Assembly: GCF_003663845.1 (NCBI RefSeq) | Contig: NZ_RCCA01000001.1 | Location: forward strand, 2,604,001-2,668,000 | From: Chryseobacterium sp. 7 | GTDB lineage: Bacteria > Bacteroidota > Bacteroidia > Flavobacteriales > Weeksellaceae | DNA: 64,000 bases | Direction of reading: 5' to 3' | Notes under the pieces: model-generated | Told to the model about the DNA's origin: nothing | What the model saw: the letters and a program-made list of their open reading frames with translations, nothing else | Database searches by the model: none | In this document: positions 8,031 through 16,660 of the stretch, piece after piece | Numbering within the stretch: position 1 is the stretch's first letter | How the letters are laid out: the number at the start of each line of letters is the position of its first letter | Position numbers and translations under genes: made by a program

Positions 8031-8061
8031 TTTGGAAATATGTTTTATTTTATTACATTTG
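8031..8061 (+). promoter_or_regulatory. Possible housekeeping promoter of the sigma/anti-sigma pair
   Basis: TTTG at 8031-8034, a 19-bp spacer and TACATTTG at 8054-8061 fit the Bacteroidota consensus. The -7 element overlaps the most plausible TTG start codon at 8059, so either the transcript starts further downstream and translation begins at an unusual codon, or this match is chance. Confidence 0.35.
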
Positions 8062-8628
8062 AATAGAAAAATAAAAGCTATTAAAACAACCTATTCTGAA
8101 GAGGAACTTATCGTTTTATTAAAAGAAAAAAACGAAAATGGTTTTCACTATCTGTATGAACACTATTCCGGTGCGTTGTACGGAATCATTCTTCGGATCG
8201 TTCAGTCTAAAGAATATACCGAAGAGGTTATTCAGGATGTTTTTGTTAAAATCTGGAATTCTATCCATCAGTACGATGCTTCCAAAGGAAGGTTTTATAC
8301 CTGGATGATCAATATTGCAAGGAATACAGCTATTGATTATTTAAAGTCAAAAGGGTTTCAGAATGAACTTAAAAACCAATCACTTCCCGATTTCGTATAT
8401 AATACTGCAGAGCTTTCAACCACCAATAATTCTTCTGATTATATTGGATTTACTAATGTGCTGAAAGGTCTGGAGAGTGACAAGCAGGAGCTTATAGATC
8501 TTGCTTATTATCAGGGATATACCCAAAGTGAAATATCCGAAAAACTGAAGATACCGCTGGGAACGGTAAAAACGAAAATGCGGAATGCATTGTTAAAATT
8601 AAAAGATTTGTTAAAAGATTACCAATAA
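8059..8628 (+). CDS. ECF RNA polymerase sigma factor, SigK-like
   Basis: About 189 residues. No ATG lies in frame near the N-terminus. The TTG at 8059 (LNRKIKAIKTTYSEEEL) is preferred over the TTG at 8017, whose extra residues resemble nothing in the family. Region 2 includes GFHYLYEHYSGALYGIILRI and YTEEVIQDVFVKIWNSI. Region 4 includes the HTH YYQGYTQSEISEKLKIPLGTVKTKMR. It should direct RNA polymerase to stress promoters while released from the downstream anti-sigma factor. The next gene starts 1 bp after the stop. Confidence 0.88.
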   Translation: MNRKIKAIKTTYSEEELIVLLKEKNENGFHYLYEHYSGALYGIILRIVQSKEYTEEVIQDVFVKIWNSIHQYDASKGRFYTWMINIARNTAIDYLKSKGFQNELKNQSLPDFVYNTAELSTTNNSSDYIGFTNVLKGLESDKQELIDLAYYQGYTQSEISEKLKIPLGTVKTKMRNALLKLKDLLKDYQ

Positions 8629-8629
8629 A

Positions 8630-9451
8630 TTGAACACTAAGGAATACATATCATCCGGAATTATAGAATCTTATATTCTAGGTCATGCTTCTTCTGAGGA
8701 AGCAGGGATTTTGGAGTGTGTGATGAAGAATAATGCTGAAGTAAAAGCGGCTTTTGAAGAAGCACAAAATACTTTGGAACATCTGGCTACAGCTCAGGCT
8801 GTAACACCTCCAAGTGATTTGAAATCTAAGATCTGGAATAAAATTCAGCAGGAGCAGACCGTTGAAGAAATAAAGCCTGCTCTTTCTACAACTATTCCTG
8901 AATCAAAAGATCAAAGGGAAATTACAGAAAGAGAAACCATTAAGGGAAATACCTCCTGGAAACCTTACGCAATAGCAGCTTCCTTATTGTTCCTGATCAG
9001 TGTTGCCGGAAATCTATTCATGATGAATTCTCAGTCATCTGATAAAAAACAAATGGCTTTACTGACGGAAGAAACAAAGATTCAGAATCAGCAAATGAAA
9101 AGAATGAATCAGAAGCTTGATATGTTCTCCAATCCTGATATGCAGATGGTAATGCTAAAAGGAGTAGAAAAGCATACGGATGCGAAAGCAATGGTTTTCT
9201 GGGATAAAAAAACAAAAGAAGTCTATCTGAATGCTGAAAAACTTCCAAAAGCTCCTGAAGGAATGCAATACCAGCTTTGGGCCATCGAAGACGGAAAACC
9301 TGTGAGCGCAGGAATGTATACCGAAGATAAGGACAGTAATATCGCACTTGCGAATATCTCTAATGCACAGGCCTTTGCCATTACGCTCGAAAAAGAAGGC
9401 GGAAGCAAAGTACCTACTATGGAAAATATGTTTGTAATGGGAGGAGTTTAA
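8630..9451 (+). CDS. RskA-like membrane anti-sigma factor
   Basis: 273 residues starting at a TTG that lies 1 bp after the sigma-factor stop. The N-terminal cytoplasmic part (about 1-105) should bind the sigma factor. A single transmembrane helix spans about 107-127 (YAIAASLLFLISVAGNLF) and the extracytoplasmic RskA domain contains YQLWAIEDGKPVSAGMY and FAITLEKEGGS, signature blocks of the family. It holds the ECF sigma factor inactive until a membrane or redox signal triggers its proteolysis. The neighbouring divergent msrB/fasciclin/ferritin-like genes are the probable regulon. Confidence 0.88.
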   Translation: MNTKEYISSGIIESYILGHASSEEAGILECVMKNNAEVKAAFEEAQNTLEHLATAQAVTPPSDLKSKIWNKIQQEQTVEEIKPALSTTIPESKDQREITERETIKGNTSWKPYAIAASLLFLISVAGNLFMMNSQSSDKKQMALLTEETKIQNQQMKRMNQKLDMFSNPDMQMVMLKGVEKHTDAKAMVFWDKKTKEVYLNAEKLPKAPEGMQYQLWAIEDGKPVSAGMYTEDKDSNIALANISNAQAFAITLEKEGGSKVPTMENMFVMGGV

Positions 9452-9464
9452 GCTCTTCCCATTA

Positions 9465-11264
9465 TCAATTTCCAAAGTTCACAAAGTGCGGAACATCTGT
9501 TGCAAAGTTATTCATTGGTAAAAGATTATTTCTGTTACTGTTAAAATCAAAAACCGAATTATTATCAAAAGGAACACGCGGATAATACGTGAACGAAATC
9601 TGAATTCTATTGAAAACCAGATAAGGGTTATTAATTAAAACACCAATTCCGATTTTCGTATTTGCTTTTGTTTTAAGCAGCTTATCATCCGGCATTCCCA
9701 GCCATCCCACTGCTGCAGTCAGATAAGGGCTGAAATGGAAATTCTTCCATGTTTTGTTCACAAACATCTGGAGCTGATATCTTAAAACCAGTTTTTTAGT
9801 TCCTATATAATCCGAATTGTACACAGGAAATTCATCCGCAGAAGAAAGATTGATTCGGTCTTTATAAGAGTAATTATGCTGTGGATTTCCAAGCGCTAAA
9901 GTAGGAGAAAAGAAATGTCTTGCCTTGGCAAATTTCCAATCCATAAGATTCGTAAAATAGGTAGCATCAAAGCGGAAAGATTCCCTGTTCTGGCTATCTT
10001 CATTAAAAAATCGTCCAAACTGCCCTTTCACCGTAAAGTATCCCAGCTTTGTAAAAGTACCATACGAAGCGGAAATCCCTACATACGGGTTCACTTCTTT
10101 ATTTCTGGATAACCCTCCCCCAATAACATTCACAGAATTACCGTAGGCTATATCTTCTGGCAAATCGTACTGAAAAATATTCCTCTGAACGGAAAAGTTC
10201 CTCTGGATAAACCCAACAGACATCAGAAAACTGTTGTAAGAGCTGAAATATTTATACTGATCAATTCCCGGACTGTCTTTGTACTGATAATTCTGAAATC
10301 TCCCGATGATGGCAATATTACTGGAAACCTTTTCACTTGGATCTGCTGAAACAGGGATCTGATAACCTCCCCATACATCCTGACTGTAGACTTTAATTTG
10401 AACTTCAGGAAAAGAAGTATCTGTTTCTACCGGAAGCAAAACATGACGCATAAAATATTCGAAAGTAAAACCACCCGCCCATTTCGTTAAAGGTGAGAAA
10501 AAGTCTCTTCTTACATTGAAATTGATTCTTTCATTTTTATAAAAATCTCTTTCCCCAAGAAGCTGAGCATTGATATAAGTTCCGAAAAGGTTATAGGCTG
10601 TATAGCTCCCCAAAAGATAGTTCTGATGCTCTTTGGAATCATTTCTGTAAAGGAAATCAAACGTATGACCTAATCCCAGTACATTTTCTTCAGTCACTCC
10701 CAAGCCAATCTTGCTTCCGGAATAGCTGATTCTCGGCTTCAAACTCCAGGAATCAAGAACTTTTACCACTACATCTATAGAATCTTTGCTGGAAGTACTG
10801 TCTGAAACACTAATATTCACTCTGTTTACAAATGGCATGGTTCTCAGCAAACGCTCGGATTCATATAGCTTTTGAGCATTATATTCTTCCCCTTCTTTAA
10901 AAAGCAGATAATTATCAACCGTAGAATTTCTTGTATTGGCGTGAAGATGATCTGCCACCCAATCATACCATCTGGATCTTTCTTTACTGTCTTTAGAGTT
11001 GTATCCGAAAGGATCAATGGTTTCTATCCTTACATTTCTGATATGCCTTTTGCTGTAAGTCTCCTGCGACAATTTCTCCGTTCTGGAACTGACGGAAGTG
11101 GAATCCGGTTCTCTACGGAATATAAAACGGTGAATGAATTTGGTTACTTTTCTCTTGTCTGAAAATTCTTCTATTTTGTAATACAGCGAGTCTTTCTTCT
11201 CCTGTGCATTTAAAAAAGAAAAACCACTTAAAAGGAAAATCAGAGTTACAGTCGTTCTAGTCAT
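9465..11264 (-). CDS. BamA/Omp85-like surface-antigen outer-membrane protein
   Basis: 599 residues. A signal peptide of about 20 residues ends FLNAQ. Residues about 70-175 look like a POTRA-type module (YNAQKLYESERLLRTMPFV, then a run of Asp/Val strands ending VVVKVLDSWSL). From about 180 on the protein alternates short amphipathic strands, as in a 16-stranded barrel. It is shorter than BamA (about 800 residues with five POTRA domains), so it is probably an accessory Omp85 or TamA-like protein of unknown cargo. It converges with the anti-sigma gene, whose stop is 13 bp away. Confidence 0.75.
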   Translation of the reverse strand: MTRTTVTLIFLLSGFSFLNAQEKKDSLYYKIEEFSDKRKVTKFIHRFIFRREPDSTSVSSRTEKLSQETYSKRHIRNVRIETIDPFGYNSKDSKERSRWYDWVADHLHANTRNSTVDNYLLFKEGEEYNAQKLYESERLLRTMPFVNRVNISVSDSTSSKDSIDVVVKVLDSWSLKPRISYSGSKIGLGVTEENVLGLGHTFDFLYRNDSKEHQNYLLGSYTAYNLFGTYINAQLLGERDFYKNERINFNVRRDFFSPLTKWAGGFTFEYFMRHVLLPVETDTSFPEVQIKVYSQDVWGGYQIPVSADPSEKVSSNIAIIGRFQNYQYKDSPGIDQYKYFSSYNSFLMSVGFIQRNFSVQRNIFQYDLPEDIAYGNSVNVIGGGLSRNKEVNPYVGISASYGTFTKLGYFTVKGQFGRFFNEDSQNRESFRFDATYFTNLMDWKFAKARHFFSPTLALGNPQHNYSYKDRINLSSADEFPVYNSDYIGTKKLVLRYQLQMFVNKTWKNFHFSPYLTAAVGWLGMPDDKLLKTKANTKIGIGVLINNPYLVFNRIQISFTYYPRVPFDNNSVFDFNSNRNNLLPMNNFATDVPHFVNFGN

Positions 11265-11433
11265 TAGTCATCAAAATTCAATTCAGTTTGTAGTATCAAT
11301 TTATACGCCAAGAAGGCTTTAAGGCGTACCACATTTAGGAAAATTTTCTATGTAGAGCTCTATTTATTCGTTATTTTAATTTTTAGAGGAAAATCATAGC
11401 TAAAAAATGACTGTTATTTATAAAAAACGTTTT

Positions 11434-11841
11434 CTATAGCTTAAAAAAGAAATATACCACCGCAGCCCATTCCTTCTGAATACCCCTGGCATAGCCTATC
11501 GTACTTCGGCTTGCATTTTCAACGGTTCCGTCATCTTTAATATAGCCTAAAGTAGAACGGCTGCTATTTTCTACCGTTCCGTCCTTTTTCACATACCCTA
11601 CTGTGGAACGGCTGCTGTTTTCAATAGTCCCGTCACTTTTAATATAACCAATAGTTGATCGACTACTATTTTCAATAGTACCATCGCTCTTGATATACCC
11701 TACCGTTGAACGGCTGCTGTTTTCGATTGTTCCGTCACTTTTTATATAGCCAATGGTACTTCGGCTGCTGGATTCTATCGTTTGGGCTTTTGTGAGCGTC
11801 ATGCTTATCAAAATAGTGATAAGAAATGCTATTTTTCTCAT
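11434..11841 (-). CDS. Secreted tandem-repeat protein (5-fold beta-flower type)
   Basis: 135 residues. A signal peptide (1-19) is followed by six 17-residue repeats with consensus SSRSTIGYIKSDGTIEN, with arginines at positions 27, 44, 61, 78, 95 and 112, and a hydrophobic tail ending YFFFKL. Each repeat is 51 bp in the DNA and the copies are nearly identical. The pattern matches small Bacteroidota proteins annotated as beta-flower proteins, in which each repeat forms one short blade. Function is unknown. The C-terminal FFF segment may pack across the ring or contact the outer membrane (inference). Confidence 0.75.
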   Translation of the reverse strand: MRKIAFLITILISMTLTKAQTIESSSRSTIGYIKSDGTIENSSRSTVGYIKSDGTIENSSRSTIGYIKSDGTIENSSRSTVGYVKKDGTVENSSRSTLGYIKDDGTVENASRSTIGYARGIQKEWAAVVYFFFKL

Positions 11842-12017
11842 GGTTTGCTATTTTGCCTCTAATGTAAGATTCTATTTTGATTATTTTAAATTAACAGCAA
11901 ATGATATATTCAAAAATTCCTTTTCATTACGGAAATCTGTAGTGGTATGAATTATTTTAACACTTTCGGAGTGTTTAATTAAATAATAACAAACCATCAA
12001 AACAGATCCGTTCCAGG

Positions 12018-12962
12018 CTAAAAAGTATCTATCCATTTATAAAGATCTGTATCAGAAGATATTTCGAATGCTTTTCTAAGCCTGCTTTTTCTCGTCTGAA
12101 CTGTTCGTACCGAAATATGGTTGTATTCTGCAATATCTTTTGTTGTGAAACCAAGCTTGATAAGAGCACATAGCTTGAACTCCTCCCCTGTCATATCCGG
12201 ATTGATCTCAGTAAGGTTATCATATAAATTGGGAAATGAAGATTTCATTTTGGGTATAAAAGCAATATCGTCATTTATGGCAAATTTCACCAGATTTTCC
12301 AAATCTATATCATCTTTTCTATTGAGTTTTTCACGCATATTCGCGATTATCTTTTCACCATGAAGAACCTTCTGATATAATTCCAAAATCATAAATTGTT
12401 TCGACAGGATAAAATAGCCTAGAATTGCAAACCACACAAATACACTGATAAAAGCAAAGAGCCTCTGATTTTTTGAAAACTCTAAATTTTCCACTCCCCT
12501 AACCCTGAATATCCTAAAATCATAATAATGGCTTGTTAGAAAAAGAATAAATGCGGTAGCAAAAACAACGATAATATGCTTCGATGTTTCCCTTGTATTA
12601 AAAACAAATAATGAAGTAGTAATGAGCACAAAATAATATAATGACAAACCATTTCCAAAACCTGATGTGGATGAGAAATAGAAAACCAGCAGCAAAGAAA
12701 GTTCTATAGCGATCAGGCATATTAAAGCATTTTGGCGTGCCTTCGTAAAAAAGAAAAGAATAAGGAAAATCCCCCCGAGTATAAACAATCCTCCAAAAAA
12801 AGCTTTGAAACCGAAAAACAAATCTCTTAATCCGTTCAAAAGCAAAATAACTCCAATAGAAAATGCAAACAAATTTAATCGCTGAGCATCAATTCGCTTA
12901 AATTTATCCGAATCAGGCTCAATATGCAGGTTTTTTATATAATTGAATATTTTATGCAACAT
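12018..12962 (-). CDS. Membrane-anchored LuxR-type regulator
   Basis: About 314 residues from the ATG at 12962, chosen over a TTG two codons earlier. Six hydrophobic segments lie between about residues 28 and 190. After a linker there is a C-terminal LuxR/GerE-type HTH (GEEFKLCALIKLGFTTKDIA, HISVRTVQTRKSRLRKAF). This architecture places a DNA-binding domain on the inner face of the membrane, as in other Bacteroidota one-component regulators. There is no receiver or sensor domain to suggest a ligand. It seems to be transcribed alone. Confidence 0.8.
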   Translation of the reverse strand: MLHKIFNYIKNLHIEPDSDKFKRIDAQRLNLFAFSIGVILLLNGLRDLFFGFKAFFGGLFILGGIFLILFFFTKARQNALICLIAIELSLLLVFYFSSTSGFGNGLSLYYFVLITTSLFVFNTRETSKHIIVVFATAFILFLTSHYYDFRIFRVRGVENLEFSKNQRLFAFISVFVWFAILGYFILSKQFMILELYQKVLHGEKIIANMREKLNRKDDIDLENLVKFAINDDIAFIPKMKSSFPNLYDNLTEINPDMTGEEFKLCALIKLGFTTKDIAEYNHISVRTVQTRKSRLRKAFEISSDTDLYKWIDTF

Positions 12963-13086
12963 CACCAATAAATAATTACAAAAAGATAATAATTATTCAT
13001 ACATAAACTATTCATTTTGATCCTTTTTAATAAAAACAAAATATAATAGCTTGATAATCATCAAATAACAAGTTTAACATAGACAG

Positions 13087-13114
13087 AAAAGGAGTTCCTT
13101 TCAGATCTCCTTTT
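13087..13114. terminator. Bidirectional terminator
   Basis: AAAAGGAG at 13087-13094 and CTCCTTTT at 13107-13114, placed 3' of the minus-strand HTH gene. Confidence 0.65.
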
Positions 13115-13184
13115 ATTCTCTTTTTTATCTCTCATTGTAAAAAACTTACATATTTAGAGACAAATATATTGTTATAGCACATTT

Positions 13185-13511
13185 TCAAATTAAAAAGCTT
13201 TTTTTCCATTTGGATACTGTATTACGACTTAATTTAAAACGGGATGCTAGTTGAAAATTGTTGAGCTTATTTTTTTTCTGATAATCAAGTATTTTAAGAA
13301 TATCTGATTTACTAAACGAACGGAGCCTTTGATTAGCAACAAAAGTTTCTTTGTCTGGAGTACCAAAAATTTTTTCGTTGAGCACTAAAATATCCACAAC
13401 AGATAATCTTTCTTTCTGTAATAATTGTTGACAGTTCGCCTTTTTTTCCGGAAACTCCTTTACTAAAATGTCGTTATAAATTCTCTTATAATCAGGTTTT
13501 GCTTTTTCCAT
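13185..13511 (-). CDS. Small HTH protein, third of the cluster
   Basis: 108 residues. The C-terminal 50 residues are an HTH (SKSDILKILDYQKKNKLNN, QLASRFKLSRNTVSKWKKSF) of the transposase-like type. The N-terminal part (YKRIYNDILVKEFPEKKANC) recurs in small Flavobacteriia regulators. No catalytic domain is present. It lies 57 bp downstream of another small HTH gene on the same strand, so the two could be co-transcribed. It is probably a DNA-binding regulator, but the target is unknown. Confidence 0.65.
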   Translation of the reverse strand: MEKAKPDYKRIYNDILVKEFPEKKANCQQLLQKERLSVVDILVLNEKIFGTPDKETFVANQRLRSFSKSDILKILDYQKKNKLNNFQLASRFKLSRNTVSKWKKSFLI

Positions 13512-13568
13512 AGTAATTGTTGTATTAATTTCACACCCTTGCTACTTTGAGATATGATAATAAGGTCT

Positions 13569-14012
13569 TTATATCTGTTTTTCCTCATCTTTATATTTGC
13601 ATATCCACTTATAAAGAGTTGTTTTTGGAATTTTATAATGTTCTATCACTTCAATTTTTGACATTTCCCCAGATTGTATTTGTTTCAGAATAAAATTAAT
13701 AACCTCTTTTGTATAAATATTTTTCCGGAATTGAGGTAAGGTTACTTTTTTTCCCTTCTTATTTTCTGTTCTCTTATCTGGTATGGGAGGAGCATATAAA
13801 ATCAGATGCTGTGAATACAGCCTGAAAAAATCATATTCTAATAATTTACTCCATTTCAACAAGTTTTCCGTTTCTATACTTGTAGCATTGTACATTTTTT
13901 TTATTTCCAATTCTGTACATTTCATAAAATTACAGATGCGGGAAAATTCTATTCCGCGTTCGGCAACTTCTTTTTCAATCAATGGTCCAATGGGAATCTC
14001 TTTAAAATTCAT
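13569..14012 (-). CDS. Small transposase-like helix-turn-helix protein, paralogue
   Basis: 147 residues, clearly paralogous to the 981-1403 product. Both share IEK-V-E-G near the start, LLKWSKLLEYDFFRLYSQHLI-type text, LP-FRKNIYTKE, and a C-terminal IPKTTLYKWICKY HTH. It lies downstream of a VGINTQNP surface-protein gene on the same strand, separated by a hairpin, which repeats the arrangement at 96-1403. A regulator that accompanies each surface gene, perhaps in phase or expression control, is an inference. Confidence 0.7.
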   Translation of the reverse strand: MNFKEIPIGPLIEKEVAERGIEFSRICNFMKCTELEIKKMYNATSIETENLLKWSKLLEYDFFRLYSQHLILYAPPIPDKRTENKKGKKVTLPQFRKNIYTKEVINFILKQIQSGEMSKIEVIEHYKIPKTTLYKWICKYKDEEKQI

Positions 14013-14060
14013 TAGTAGTGTTTTTAGAATCTTTTAATTTAATTGAGAGTATTTTATAAA

Positions 14061-14084
14061 CCGGCAGACGAATTCATCTGCCGG
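14061..14084 (-). terminator. Hairpin between surface-protein gene and HTH gene
   Basis: CCGGCAGA at 14061-14068 pairs with TCTGCCGG at 14077-14084, in the same relative place as the hairpin at 924-964. No U-run follows, so read-through into the HTH gene is possible. Confidence 0.65.
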
Positions 14085-14132
14085 ATATAATGAACTTAAG
14101 GGGCTTTAATCTTTTCTATTTATACTTTCATA

Positions 14133-15401
14133 TCAATAGGATGACATTCTTTGCGCCGCCATAAAGACACGTCGGATGTTATTGCTGGGATCAGTATCAT
14201 TTAAATTATCTACAGAAATAAACATGATTATTCTATACCAGATTCCATCTACAACTACATCTACCGTTTCTATCTCCTGAGAGTCATCACTGGAACTGGT
14301 AGCTGTTAAAGGAGTAGAGCTACTATTCATATTATCTCCCCAGTTAAGGTAAATTCCGTTATCAGTTTCCATATAACCTCCGGGTGCTAATAAAATATTC
14401 GAACGACGGAAGCGGTCTACACTAGATAATGCCGAATACCACACTTTAATGTTAGAACCAGAAGCATTTACCAAACGGGGATTGTAGGTAACTGCTCCTG
14501 AACCCTGATTGGAACTTGCATTAAAATTAATATCCAATTTTAATTTTCCTCCTAAAATAGCATCATAAGTACCACCAACCTGCGTGCTCAACAGCCCTAT
14601 ATACGTTGCCGGTAATGTATAAGTAAAGAACTGATACTCACCAGGCGCAAGTACTTTCCCGGCACCTATTGTTGCACTGCAGCTTTGCCCCCCAATCGAA
14701 ATGGGAAATGTTGTTGTATTAGGACTCGACACCGTTGGTGTTCCGGAAACAGTATAGTTTAAAGTACCTGATCCCTGTGTAAAATTGCCCTGTGGAAGTG
14801 TTGCTGTAAGACCATTTACAGGCCCTATAGTTTGTGAACCATATATTCCTGCATTGCCTCCTGAATAAGGAATCGACATGGTACCTTGATAAGGAGTTCC
14901 AGAAGTATAGGTAAGTGGATTCAGTGTTGCCGCTGTGCATGTCAAACTGCTTATTGTTCCCGTCTGTAACGAACGTCCGTCCAAGGGTCTCCATTGAGTC
15001 CCATCCCAATAAACATATCCCGTAAAAGTAAAGGTAGGCTGAGTTCCTTGGTTATACACCAACAAACCAACTGCAGGATTGGGAATTGTAGACGCATCAT
15101 TATATGCTGTTAAAGCTACTCTTGGACCTAAAAACCCTTTTTGGCTTCCCGATGCAAGCTGACTTACATTAAGCTCCAGAATAGCAGATGCGTCGGGAAT
15201 TGCACCAATACCTGTAGATCCTGAAGAGGTTACGATAAAATCATTTGCTAACTGTGTTGCCGTTGGTGTTCCTGTCGCGGCATTATTTTTACCACCATCG
15301 ATATTGAATACCCCTTGTGGATTTTGCGTATTGATTCCTACTTGCGCTAAAGCTAATGATCCAATCGTTAACGCACAGATTGTATAAATTTTATTTTTCA
15401 T
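14133..15401 (-). CDS. Secreted surface protein with VGINTQNP mature N-terminus
   Basis: 422 residues. The signal peptide is residues 1-19 (ending SLALAQ) and the mature protein opens VGINTQNPQGVFNIDGG. Residues about 85-135 (GFLGPRVALTAYND..GLLVYNQ and YVYWDGTQWRPLDG) are the standard linker of this Bacteroidota surface family. After it come Gly/Thr-rich beta repeats and a C-terminal domain of about 150 residues with no recognised fold. No sorting domain is evident. It is linked to a small HTH gene like its counterpart at 96-890, but the C-terminal domains differ. The function is probably adhesive or structural. Confidence 0.8.
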   Translation of the reverse strand: MKNKIYTICALTIGSLALAQVGINTQNPQGVFNIDGGKNNAATGTPTATQLANDFIVTSSGSTGIGAIPDASAILELNVSQLASGSQKGFLGPRVALTAYNDASTIPNPAVGLLVYNQGTQPTFTFTGYVYWDGTQWRPLDGRSLQTGTISSLTCTAATLNPLTYTSGTPYQGTMSIPYSGGNAGIYGSQTIGPVNGLTATLPQGNFTQGSGTLNYTVSGTPTVSSPNTTTFPISIGGQSCSATIGAGKVLAPGEYQFFTYTLPATYIGLLSTQVGGTYDAILGGKLKLDINFNASSNQGSGAVTYNPRLVNASGSNIKVWYSALSSVDRFRRSNILLAPGGYMETDNGIYLNWGDNMNSSSTPLTATSSSDDSQEIETVDVVVDGIWYRIIMFISVDNLNDTDPSNNIRRVFMAAQRMSSY

Positions 15402-15426
15402 TTTATTTAATAATTGGGGAAAACAG

Positions 15427-15451
15427 AAAAGAATCTTATAATTATTCTTTT
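15427..15451 (-). terminator. Probable terminator between 15490 gene and surface gene
   Basis: AAAAGAAT at 15427-15434 and ATTCTTTT at 15444-15451 form an AT-rich stem followed on the minus strand by a short T-run. Confidence 0.45.
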
Positions 15452-15489
15452 CCTGAGTTACTCTATTTTTAATTTGTGTTCCTGTTATT

Positions 15490-16089
15490 TTAGTATAAAC
15501 TGTATTTGAAAGAGGGCGGAGGCCGAATTTGTATTCCCATTAGATAAGCACTTTCCAACACCACTATTTTGATGGGTTGTTTAGGAAAAATGTTGTTATT
15601 GTATAAGGCAAATACCTTTTGTTTATTCTGTACTATTCCTTGTTTTTCTTTAAAGGTATTATTGGTTATGACGATAGCAATATCTCTTGATTCCCCATTA
15701 AAAACTACATTAGAATTAGTATTTTCACTGATATAGATTCTCTGTTTTGAAATCAGTTTTAGAGATCTTTTTTCTACCTTCTTATTTTTAGCTTTTTTTA
15801 TAGTTTTAGTAAAAGAGGCCTGTGGTGATTTTGATAAAGAAGAAGAAAGTACAACTACTTTTACATTGGAAATTTGATCCGAATTGTATACAGTAGTAAT
15901 GTCTTTTATATATAATGAGACCAGACTATCTTTTTTCTCTGCCTGAAAAGGAATGCTGTCTTTTATATTGAGACTATAATCAGTTCCGATGTATAGTTTT
16001 GCATAAGTATTATAAAAAGAGTATAACAAAAGAAGCATGCCTGATGCTTTTTTCATACTGTAACGGCTTTTCTTTAAATACTTTTTCAC
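15490..16089 (-). CDS. Hypothetical exported protein
   Basis: 199 residues, not recognised. The first 30 residues have several lysines followed by GMLLLLYSFYNTYA, consistent with a signal peptide from an internal start (M12 is as good as M1). The mature part is Lys/Ser/Val-rich with predicted beta strands (VKVVVLSS, IAIVITNN, PIKIVVLESAYLMG) and contains no Cys. The C-terminus IQIRPPPSFKYSLY is unusual. It lies 88 bp upstream of the VGINTQNP surface gene on the same strand and may share its transcript. Confidence 0.55.
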   Translation of the reverse strand: MKKYLKKSRYSMKKASGMLLLLYSFYNTYAKLYIGTDYSLNIKDSIPFQAEKKDSLVSLYIKDITTVYNSDQISNVKVVVLSSSLSKSPQASFTKTIKKAKNKKVEKRSLKLISKQRIYISENTNSNVVFNGESRDIAIVITNNTFKEKQGIVQNKQKVFALYNNNIFPKQPIKIVVLESAYLMGIQIRPPPSFKYSLY

Positions 16090-16618
16090 CTCATAGGAAT
16101 TGAGTTGTAAAATTGATCCTATTTTGGCCTATAATAAAGAAATGAGATACGCTACAGATACCTTATGGGAACGCTAAAACATACGCCATAGATACCATCA
16201 AAAACAATAAACAAGGTTCAAAATATTGATTTTCAGAAAGATAAATATATTTGATAGATTTTTATTTTAATCTGTATATTATCAATGATGATGACATCTA
16301 AAAAACAAAAATTCACTTTTTATTTACAAGATTGAAGAACGGGTGCTTGATTTTTTCACAAATTGTCCGCTTTATAATAAATATGAGCAAAAATAAACCA
16401 AGGATTCCATTTTGTAATTGTATTTGTAAAAATCACCAGCGTCAAAAAATAACCAAAAATTATTAAAAGGAATTTTAGTGATAAAAGAATTTCAGTTGAA
16501 TGTGCAATTGTTATATTATCAAAGAAGGAAACTGTTATATTTAGATTCTTATATTTTGACTCAAAAAATAATCAACCAACAACACATTGAAATACAATCA
16601 TATATAGATGTAAAAAAA

Positions 16619-16650
16619 AGAGACAATTATTAAAATAATTGTCTCTTTTT
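16619..16650. terminator. Strong hairpin terminator next to tRNA 3'-end copy
   Basis: AGAGACAATTATT at 16619-16631 pairs perfectly with AATAATTGTCTCT at 16634-16646 and is flanked by A- and T-runs. No intact gene ends here on either strand. It would suit a tRNA gene on the minus strand whose body has been displaced. Confidence 0.7.
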
Positions 16651-16660
16651 GTGACCGCAG
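16649..16660 (-). repeat. Putative attachment-site copy (tRNA-Arg 3' end)
   Basis: TTGTGACCGCAG is identical to 23558-23569, the last nine bases of tRNA-Arg and the next three. Such a displaced tRNA end is what site-specific integration into a tRNA gene leaves behind. A caveat is that TGACCGCAG also occurs in the dispersed repeat at 47371. Confidence 0.5.

Noticed and set aside
8017..8058. TTG start at 8017 for the sigma factor
   Set aside because: It adds 14 hydrophobic residues foreign to ECF sigma factors and lies upstream of the only promoter-like sequence.
9018..9475. Long open frames antisense to the anti-sigma gene
   Set aside because: Shadow frames of a well supported gene, without protein-like features.
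11304..11328. TACGCC/GGCGTA hairpin upstream of the BamA-like gene
   Set aside because: Short stem with no T-run and no fit to a known leader. Nothing supports a function.
11434..11841. The 51-bp repeats as a CRISPR array
   Set aside because: Repeats are contiguous without spacers and in frame in a secreted protein.
16649..16660. Reading the tRNA 3'-end copy as part of a second, intact tRNA gene
   Set aside because: No D, anticodon or T arm can be folded to the right of it. Only the last bases match.
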